NCBI GenBank assembly: GCA_002256595.1
Contig: NOLC01000196.1
Span: 1-11,621 of the forward strand
Source of the DNA: Methanosaeta sp. NSP1
Lineage (GTDB): Archaea > Halobacteriota > Methanosarcinia > Methanotrichales > Methanotrichaceae
DNA: 11,621 nt
Reading direction: 5' to 3'
Within the stretch, counting starts at the first letter, position 1. Each line of letters opens with the position of its first letter. The position numbers and the translations under genes are program-made. A model generated the notes under the pieces. The model was not told the origin of the DNA and searched no databases. It was given only the letters and a program-made list of their open reading frames with translations. Below are positions 6,485 through 11,621 of the stretch, in pieces.

Positions 6485-7816
6485 CTAGGCTACAACCTCG
6501 ATCTCCAGGACATCGGCAAAGGTCTCGGCGTTTCCGTTGAAACTGGCCACAATGCTTACAGCATAGATCCCAGGCAGCCTATCTGCATTCCAGATGCCAA
6601 TGTACTTGCCCCCTGTGGTATGCAGCAGGCTCATCCTGGCCGATTCAGAGCCGTCCGGGGCAGTTATGACCGCAGTGCAGCGCAGAGTGCTGTCTGCTTT
6701 CTGGCCGGCAATGTCTGAAGATGATGCCGCCAATCCGGTGGAGCCTATCTGGACGGCTCCGTCCTTTCGGTCCAGATTGGCAAATCCCTGGGGAGAGCCG
6801 AATCCACAGGTAGCACAGCCCTTGACCTCCAGCTTATCATCGCTGCCTGAGTTATTGCTGTCCGACGAATTTCTGACCGAATTGGCCGAAGTCGCATGAA
6901 AGAGGGCCGTGATATATACCGACTGGCCGGCTTTGACCGGATTGGGCTCGGCCTTTATCTCAGCCAGCTCAAAGCCGAGCTGCGGCTGATTCACCAGCCA
7001 GTCACGCCAGGAATACAGCCTGGCATCATATCCCAGCTGCTCCAGAGCAAACCAGGATATTGCAGCCTCTATTCCCACATTGGTGTAGACCACAACAGCT
7101 CTGTCTTTCTCAAGACCGGAAAAGATCTCTTGCAGCTGCCCTTCTCTCTTAATGCTGCCATTGTCCAGAGCATCCTCATAGGGAATATTTACCGCTCCGG
7201 GAATTGAGCCTATTTCATAGTCTCGAAGCGGCCTGGCGTCCAGTATCTGAGCATCTCCTGCCACCACAAATTCGTAAGTTGCCAATAAATCGGCCTGGAT
7301 GCTGGTAGTATAATCCGCCTTGGCCCTGACCGATGGCTTATGGCTGATATTAAGCCCGGCAGCCATCCAATCGTCTGCATCGCCGAGCAGCATTCGGACG
7401 TCCTCATGACCCAGATACTTGAGCAGCCAATAGGTGAAGAAGGCCGGAGCAGGCCCTCCGCCGCAGGGCATGCACTCCCCGGCGATGAGCAGGGAATCGT
7501 TGCTCGTTATGCCCGCATCTCCCAGCATCATGGCAATCTCAGAGACGGGCTTGAGGGCGCCTCCCCGGTCCAGAAAATCCTCGTAATTGATATTCAGAGC
7601 ACCTTCAACATAAGCAGTAGCATTGGGGCTGATATCCAATACAATATCGGATGGCGAGATCTCCCCGGGACGGATAAAAGCTATATCAAGATCTGGCGCT
7701 CCCGCCCAGGACGCATTGCCAAATGCAGAAGGAGCTTGTCCTGCCGCCGGGAACGGCGAAAGGAGCAGGATATGAATTAGCATGGCTAGAGTCATGCCCA
7801 CGATAAGTTGCCTCAT
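6485..7816 (-). CDS. Secreted tandem-rhodanese protein with C-terminal Ig-like domain
   Basis: The 443-residue protein starts with a clear signal peptide (hydrophobic 5-20, likely cleavage near AAGQ at 24-27). Two rhodanese modules follow. The first (about 56-155) includes VEGALNINYEDF and an active-loop region with C115 and C118 (ECMPCGGG). The second (about 183-276) includes ILDARPLRDYEIGSIPGAVNIPY, but its loop reads VVVYTNVGIEAA, with Thr245 where a catalytic Cys would sit. Residues about 284-443 look like an Ig/FixH-like beta domain with AEPNPVKAGQSV at its start. It is split by a Ser/Asn/Gly-rich insertion (about 311-375) carrying CATC at 334-337. Several N-x-S/T sequons agree with export. 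Thiosulfate or persulfide transfer is the family role; the substrate here is unknown. GAGG about 10 bases before the ATG is a weak binding site. The gene lies 172 bases downstream of the YkgJ gene on the same strand. Confidence 0.85.
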   Translation of the reverse strand: MRQLIVGMTLAMLIHILLLSPFPAAGQAPSAFGNASWAGAPDLDIAFIRPGEISPSDIVLDISPNATAYVEGALNINYEDFLDRGGALKPVSEIAMMLGDAGITSNDSLLIAGECMPCGGGPAPAFFTYWLLKYLGHEDVRMLLGDADDWMAAGLNISHKPSVRAKADYTTSIQADLLATYEFVVAGDAQILDARPLRDYEIGSIPGAVNIPYEDALDNGSIKREGQLQEIFSGLEKDRAVVVYTNVGIEAAISWFALEQLGYDARLYSWRDWLVNQPQLGFELAEIKAEPNPVKAGQSVYITALFHATSANSVRNSSDSNNSGSDDKLEVKGCATCGFGSPQGFANLDRKDGAVQIGSTGLAASSSDIAGQKADSTLRCTAVITAPDGSESARMSLLHTTGGKYIGIWNADRLPGIYAVSIVASFNGNAETFADVLEIEVVA

Positions 7817-7945
7817 TTTACTTCAGCCTCAACCTTAGATATCGTTTCTGGATCATATTGCCAAGCATCCTCATCTCCCGGCCTCTTCTTTAACCTTTTC
7901 TATGGGGAGATTCCACGATTGAGGCCTTGCAGGACAGGACAGCAG

Positions 7946-7980
7946 CACCATGATCCAATCAGCTAATCTGGATCATTGTG
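7946..7980. repeat. Imperfect inverted repeat, 12-base arms, after the YkgJ gene
   Basis: CACCATGATCCA (7946-7957) and TGGATCATTGTG (7969-7980) pair at 11 of 12 positions around an 11-base spacer. The structure begins 8 bases past the YkgJ stop on the minus strand. A further TGGATCAT occurs at 7849-7856 before the rhodanese gene. It could be a terminator stem for the YkgJ gene or a protein-binding palindrome; no T-run follows on the minus strand. Confidence 0.5.
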
Positions 7981-7988
7981 CATCAGCG

Positions 7989-8585
7989 CTAAAGAGCCTC
8001 CAGAGCCTGTCTCAAGAATATCTTGGCCGCTCTTACTTCTTCTGGCGAAACAAAGCCGCAGCCATTCAATTCCAGGCCTGCTGCCTCCAGGGCCTCGGTG
8101 AGGAGGTTCATGGTCTCAACTGAGCCGGGACAGGACTCATTTACCACCACCCGCTCCTCGCATCCATAGACGCCCAGGAATGGAAAGATGCGGCAGGACC
8201 AGGGACGGACGGGATATATCTTGCATCCTGCCGCCCTGGCATCGTAGAACTTGCATGGGAGGATGTGCTTGAAATTCAGGACCTCCGGCCGGTCAGGATC
8301 CGGATTGGCGTACTTTTTGATGAACCTGTTCAAGGGGATCTTGAGGTGCCTGGCCATATCCCTGGCGTCCTCCATCCGCAGACGAATGGGATTGCCGGTG
8401 GTGCAGCAGCGTCCACACCTTTTGCACTGGAAAAGAATGTGACAGGCCATGCGATAGTAATCCACGGTGGTGTATCTCGCAGCGTCCAGCTCTGCAAAAA
8501 CCTGGCCGTCTGAAAGAGAGGTCGCTTTTAGGAGCTCTATTGCGACTGATCTCAGGTCTCTCATTTGCGCTGTTATTTCTGCCAT
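7989..8585 (-). CDS. YkgJ/UPF0153-family cysteine-cluster protein
   Basis: The 198-residue protein from the ATG at 8585 has the family's two cysteine blocks. The first is FQCKRCGRCC (C54, C57, C60, C61). The second is LPCKFYD...GCKIYPVRPWSCRIFPF (C111, C121, C131), with further C142 and C152. These are expected to bind a metal, zinc or an iron-sulfur cluster; the family's biochemical role is not established. The N-terminal 50 residues are a helical lead-in and the C-terminal 40 look helical too. It appears cytoplasmic. An in-frame TTG at 8603 could extend it by six residues, but no ribosome binding site favours it. The gene is divergent from the EngB-like GTPase, with 56 bases between starts, and precedes the rhodanese gene on the same strand. 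Confidence 0.85.
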   Translation of the reverse strand: MAEITAQMRDLRSVAIELLKATSLSDGQVFAELDAARYTTVDYYRMACHILFQCKRCGRCCTTGNPIRLRMEDARDMARHLKIPLNRFIKKYANPDPDRPEVLNFKHILPCKFYDARAAGCKIYPVRPWSCRIFPFLGVYGCEERVVVNESCPGSVETMNLLTEALEAAGLELNGCGFVSPEEVRAAKIFLRQALEAL

Positions 8586-8641
8586 TGTGCAAAGGATACT
8601 CAACAGACATCCTTTTCAATCTTGCCCCACCTTACTCTAAC

Positions 8642-9226
8642 ATGGTCCAGGAGATCGTCCTCATCGGCAGGTCCAATGTGGGAAAATCAACCTTATTCTG
8701 GGAGCTCACCGGAACTAAAGTTAGGGTGGGAAAGCGTCCCGGCATCACCCAGTATCCCTTCAAGGCCAGAGTGGGAGATATCTTTTATGTGGACATGCCG
8801 GGATACGGCTTCATGCTTAAGGCCTCTCATGCCGATCAGGAGAAGACCAAGGATCTCATTGTGCAGTACTTCGAGGAGCATGCTCCAGAGATACTGATGG
8901 CTGTGCAGGTCGTAGATGCCTCTTCTTTTCTGGATATAGCCGACCGCTGGGAGAAGCGGGGAGAGGTGCCTCTTGAGATCGAGATATGGGAGTTTCTGGA
9001 TGATATGGGCTTTGATTCTGTCCTGGCCGCAAACAAGATGGATCGCATAACCAAAGCGGACAAGGATTTGGCTCTTGATCTCATCTGCGAGCGCCTGGGA
9101 ATGCTCCCTCCCTGGAGGCAGTGGACAGATAAAATAGCGCCCATCAGCGCCAAGAGAGGAGATGTTCAAGCATTGAAAGGCATCATCTCCAAGAAGGTTG
9201 CCACAAAGAACTCTCCTGGACTATGA
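8642..9226 (+). CDS. engB: EngB/YihA-family GTP-binding protein
   Basis: This TRAFAC-class GTPase, about 194 residues, is near the size of bacterial EngB (about 200). The nucleotide motifs are all present: G1 GRSNVGKS (9-16), G2 region GKRPGITQYPF (30-40), G3 DMPGYG (51-56), G4 NKMD (131-134) and G5 SAK (169-171). Bacterial EngB assists large-subunit ribosome assembly; a similar role in archaea is inferred. The frame is open back to 8540, but that stretch overlaps the divergent YkgJ gene and is not family-like, so the ATG at 8642, seven residues before the P-loop strand ends, is chosen. No Shine-Dalgarno site is visible. The Tfx-family gene follows on the same strand. Confidence 0.88.
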   Translation: MVQEIVLIGRSNVGKSTLFWELTGTKVRVGKRPGITQYPFKARVGDIFYVDMPGYGFMLKASHADQEKTKDLIVQYFEEHAPEILMAVQVVDASSFLDIADRWEKRGEVPLEIEIWEFLDDMGFDSVLAANKMDRITKADKDLALDLICERLGMLPPWRQWTDKIAPISAKRGDVQALKGIISKKVATKNSPGL

Positions 9227-9275
9227 TCGCCTGATGCATGCTTTCGGATCACCAGCCTCATCGCGCAAAGGATGC

Positions 9276-9283
9276 TTTTATTA
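9276..9283 (+). promoter_or_regulatory. TATA-like box before the Tfx-family gene
   Basis: TTTTATTA would start transcription near 9306, just before the ATG at 9317. It lies inside the longer reading frame from 9272 and so argues for the shorter protein. Only motif and spacing support it. Confidence 0.3.
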
Positions 9284-9316
9284 TCTCAGAGGTGCTTACA
9301 TTCTATCGAGCAGAAG

Positions 9317-9775
9317 ATGGACGAGATTGATGATAAAAGCGAATCAGAGGATGATGAATCACTGAGTTCGTTTCTAACGGAAAGGCAAAGCAGGGTCTTG
9401 CAGATGCGCCTATGCGGCCTCTCTCAGCAGGAAGCAGCAGACCGCCTGGGAACGACACGCTCCAATATCAGCATTCTGGAGAAAAGAGCCCGCCAGAATA
9501 TAGCCAGAGCTGAGAAGACCCTGCAGGAATGGATGATGCTGCGCGCTCCCATTTCTCTAAAGGCGGCAGCAGGGACAGATGTATTCGATCTGCCTGGGAT
9601 GATCTTTGCCGCAGCAGACGAGAAAGGAATAAAGCTGCCCATAACCTCGCTTGATATTATCGAGCAGCTTCAGCGCAGGTCTCCCCGTCCCTTCAAGAAA
9701 AGAACCCTGAAGATAAATGCACATATTTACGTAACTGAAGAGGGAGAGGTTCTGGTAGAAGATGCAAAAGCATGA
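9317..9775 (+). CDS. Tfx-family DNA-binding transcriptional regulator
   Basis: Tfx was described in Methanothermobacter as a regulator that binds downstream of the promoter of the molybdenum formylmethanofuran dehydrogenase operon; the target here is unknown. The 152-residue product has an acidic lead (MDEIDDKSESEDDES) and then the family N-terminus FLTERQSRVLQMR. A helix-turn-helix GLSQQEAADRLGTTRSNIS (about 34-52) runs into the helix ILEKRARQNIARAEKTL. The C-terminal domain has AGTDVFDLPGMIF and closes with VTEEGEVLVEDA, both typical of Tfx proteins. The frame reaches an earlier ATG at 9272, which adds a Leu/Ser/Cys-rich segment not typical of the family. Its placement 90 bases behind the GTPase could allow cotranscription, though a TATA-like box lies in the gap. 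A stem-loop starts two bases after the stop. Confidence 0.88.
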   Translation: MDEIDDKSESEDDESLSSFLTERQSRVLQMRLCGLSQQEAADRLGTTRSNISILEKRARQNIARAEKTLQEWMMLRAPISLKAAAGTDVFDLPGMIFAAADEKGIKLPITSLDIIEQLQRRSPRPFKKRTLKINAHIYVTEEGEVLVEDAKA

Positions 9776-9777
9776 TG

Positions 9778-9831
9778 GCAGGATGGGAAAAGGCAGAAAA
9801 GGGCCGAAACCCCCTCTGCTTGTTATCCTGC
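9778..9831. terminator. Long nested stem-loop between convergent genes
   Basis: Three stacked helices can form: GCAGGAT (9778-9784) with ATCCTGC (9825-9831), AGGCAGA (9791-9797) with TCTGCTT (9815-9821, one wobble), and GGG (9801-9803) with CCC inside 9810-9814. It starts two bases after the Tfx-family stop and lies 38 bases past the M3 peptidase stop, so it could end transcription from both sides. There is no T-run. Intrinsic archaeal terminators depend mainly on T-runs, so processing or mRNA-end stability is an equal possibility. Confidence 0.4.
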
Positions 9832-9869
9832 AATCCTCTGCACATCTTCTTCAGGCGGCCCCGAATTGA

Positions 9870-11621
9870 TCATCTCTCCAGGGAGGCATTCATATTTCCT
9901 TCCAGCTGCTGCAACTGTTGCACCCTCATCAGCGCCACATCCATTGCGTCCTCGAATAATTTTTCATCTATCTCTATGCCGAAGAACTTCCTGAGCTTCT
10001 CTGGTGGGGTCATGGTGCTGCCTGCAGATAGATAGGCGGCATAATTGTAATTGAACTCTTCCGGATCTTCTTTGTACATCTTGAATAGAGATAGAGTGAT
10101 GGCTTTGGAGAGGGCATAGCTGAAGGTGTAGTAGTTATTGGTAAAGTAGATGTGGCTGATATAGGTCCACTGGGCGTTATCCTCTGCATAGTAGTCAACC
10201 ATGGCTGTTCTGTATTGCCGGGATAAATTGGTCCAGAGCTGATTGAACTCTTTGCCGCTCACATTTCCCTTCTGGAGGCAGAGCTTGTGAGCGGCATTCT
10301 CGAACTCTGTGATCATGGGCTGGAAGGTGAAGTAGTTGATGTAATCGTTGATGCTGTCCGCCAGAACGGCCCGAGCGGTATCATGGTCATAGTTGGCCAG
10401 GGCATAGTCCACAAATAGCTCCTCATTAAAGGTGGAGGGTATCTCCATCTCATACTCCGTCCCGGTGCAATACAGGTAGTCCACATTACTGCCCATAAGA
10501 TAGAAGTTGATGGCATGGCCCATCTCATGGGTTAGAGTCCTCTGGTCGTCTATCAATCCCTTATAGTTCATGAATATCAGGGCGGGACGCTTGAGGGCGC
10601 ACATATCCTGGCAGTAGCCTCCCGGCCTCTTTCCTCCCTCCGGGTTGGGATAGACATCTATACAGCCGCTGGTGGCAGTCTTGGCAAAGATCTCCCTGAA
10701 GGCAGGAGCCATCTCGGCATAAGAGGCGGAGATATTGGCCAGTGTATCCTCATAACTGTATTTCTGGTCAGGACTCTTCAGCAGGGAAAGCTGCAGATCA
10801 TAGGGTTTTAGCCGGTCCAGATTCATCCTTTTTCTTCTGAATTCATAATAGCCGTCAAAATCTGCTTTTCGATCCTTGAAGACCCGGTTCATGGTCTCTA
10901 CCTGATCTTGGGTGAGGTAGGCCCCGAACATCTTGGAGTCGTATGAATCGGAATAATTAAGCTCACGGGCCAGCATATCATCCAGCCTTGATTTATTGCA
11001 GTAGATCTCTGCCATCCGGTCTGACTCCTGGATGAGATGGTAGAAACGTTTGTCGTAGGCCATCTTTCGATTATTGCGATTGGTGTCTGTGCTCACCAGT
11101 TCGGTATAGGTCTCCGAATTGAGGGACAGCTCTCGGCCGTTCTCCAGGGTAATATTCCCGGCAACTGTGACGTTATTTGTGACCAGCTTCTCCGCTTCGG
11201 TATCTATCTTCATGAGCTGGTTGGAGATATCGGCGATATAAGCCGCATGCGACTCATCTCTGGGACGGTGATTTGCATAGCGCTGGTAGCTATTTTCCAG
11301 GTAGGCTTTATATTTCTCCAGCCCGGGCTCCTCGGAAAAAATCCTATCCCATTCTGAAAGAGAGAGGGACTTTAGTTTTATGTCTGCGAAGGAGATAGCC
11401 TTATAGTGATCTGTAGAAAGGTTCTGCAGATCGGAGAGGAATGTTTCATAGGACTTATCATTGACATTGAGGCTGTTTTGGGCCGAGACATAGGCATAGA
11501 GTACATTAAGCCTCTTGCTGAAGCTCTTATCCGCCTCTATGTACTCCAGCAGGGCTGGCCCGGTGAGATTCTGGAAACGGGGGCGGAAAGTGGCATTAAT
11601 CTCCTGAGATAAATCTTGCAG
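9870..11621 (-). CDS. M3-family oligoendopeptidase F-like zinc metallopeptidase, 5' end outside window
   Basis: The reading frame is open from the right edge of the window to the TGA at 9870, giving 583 residues of C-terminal sequence. PepF-type enzymes are about 600 residues, so little is probably missing. The zinc site is HEMGH (codons at 10515-10529), with the third ligand Glu in PSTFNEELFVDYAL, as in M3B oligoendopeptidases. Downstream, YISHIYFTNNYYTFSYALSK matches the family's substrate-side His/Tyr region. LNVLYAYVSAQNSLNVND in the N-terminal part fits the helical PepF lobe. The family cleaves short peptides. The ATG at 11213 is internal, not the start. Nine or so N-x-S/T sequons (for example NATF, NLTG, NVTV, NITL, NYSD, NISA) are unusual for a cytosolic enzyme and suggest an exported form; the signal region lies beyond the window. 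Confidence 0.92.
   Translation of the reverse strand: MQDLSQEINATFRPRFQNLTGPALLEYIEADKSFSKRLNVLYAYVSAQNSLNVNDKSYETFLSDLQNLSTDHYKAISFADIKLKSLSLSEWDRIFSEEPGLEKYKAYLENSYQRYANHRPRDESHAAYIADISNQLMKIDTEAEKLVTNNVTVAGNITLENGRELSLNSETYTELVSTDTNRNNRKMAYDKRFYHLIQESDRMAEIYCNKSRLDDMLARELNYSDSYDSKMFGAYLTQDQVETMNRVFKDRKADFDGYYEFRRKRMNLDRLKPYDLQLSLLKSPDQKYSYEDTLANISASYAEMAPAFREIFAKTATSGCIDVYPNPEGGKRPGGYCQDMCALKRPALIFMNYKGLIDDQRTLTHEMGHAINFYLMGSNVDYLYCTGTEYEMEIPSTFNEELFVDYALANYDHDTARAVLADSINDYINYFTFQPMITEFENAAHKLCLQKGNVSGKEFNQLWTNLSRQYRTAMVDYYAEDNAQWTYISHIYFTNNYYTFSYALSKAITLSLFKMYKEDPEEFNYNYAAYLSAGSTMTPPEKLRKFFGIEIDEKLFEDAMDVALMRVQQLQQLEGNMNASLER

Noticed and set aside
7340..7780. 146-codon plus-strand frame opposite the rhodanese gene
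   Set aside because: The minus-strand protein has a signal peptide and rhodanese motifs; the plus frame shows no recognisable feature.
8540..8641. Longer N-terminus for the EngB-like GTPase
   Set aside because: It would overlap the divergent YkgJ gene, and the extra residues do not look like the family; the P-loop region begins just after the ATG at 8642.
9772..10035. Plus-strand 87-codon frame whose ATG overlaps the Tfx-family stop
   Set aside because: Beyond 9870 it is antisense to the well-supported M3 peptidase, and its composition is unlike a real protein.

Overview
The window reads as a chromosomal segment of a methanogenic archaeon, most likely of the Methanothrix (Methanosaeta) type. 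This is inferred from gene content: a Tfx-family regulator known from methanogens, a flavoredoxin-type flavin reductase, QueE (archaeosine/preQ0 route), an archaeal EngB-like GTPase, a DUF1616-type membrane protein with glycosylation-rich Ig-like repeats, TATA-box-like promoters and few Shine-Dalgarno sites. No mobile element, CRISPR array, tRNA or rRNA was seen, and no gene-free stretch exceeds about 170 bases.

Layout. 1-540: small four-helix membrane protein (+) behind a TATA-like box, with an uncertain start. 618-1291: exonuclease III gene (+) broken by an internal deletion plus frameshift. 1386-3905: large surface-anchored protein (+) with five predicted membrane helices, a low-complexity stalk and four tandem repeats of exactly 99 residues. 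3946-4545: queE (-), divergent from a flavin reductase (+, 4710-5216) that seems to lack a conserved block near its C-terminus. 5306-6460: papain-family cysteine peptidase (+) without a visible signal peptide. 6485-7816: secreted double-rhodanese protein (-). 7989-8585: YkgJ-type cysteine-cluster protein (-), divergent from an EngB-like GTPase (+, 8642-9226), which is followed by a Tfx-family regulator (+, 9317-9775). 9870 to the right edge: M3-family zinc oligoendopeptidase (-), cut by the window end.

The genes do not form one pathway. Genes are mostly single transcription units in convergent and divergent pairs. The shared theme is cell surface and proteolysis: the repeat protein, the rhodanese protein and probably the M3 peptidase carry many N-x-S/T sequons and look extracytoplasmic. 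I found no convincing new multi-gene system. The points most worth a second look are the two apparent internal deletions in conserved enzymes (618-1291 and 4710-5216), the exact 297-base repeats, the inverted catalytic arrangement of the tandem rhodanese, and inverted-repeat structures at 7946-7980 and 9778-9831.
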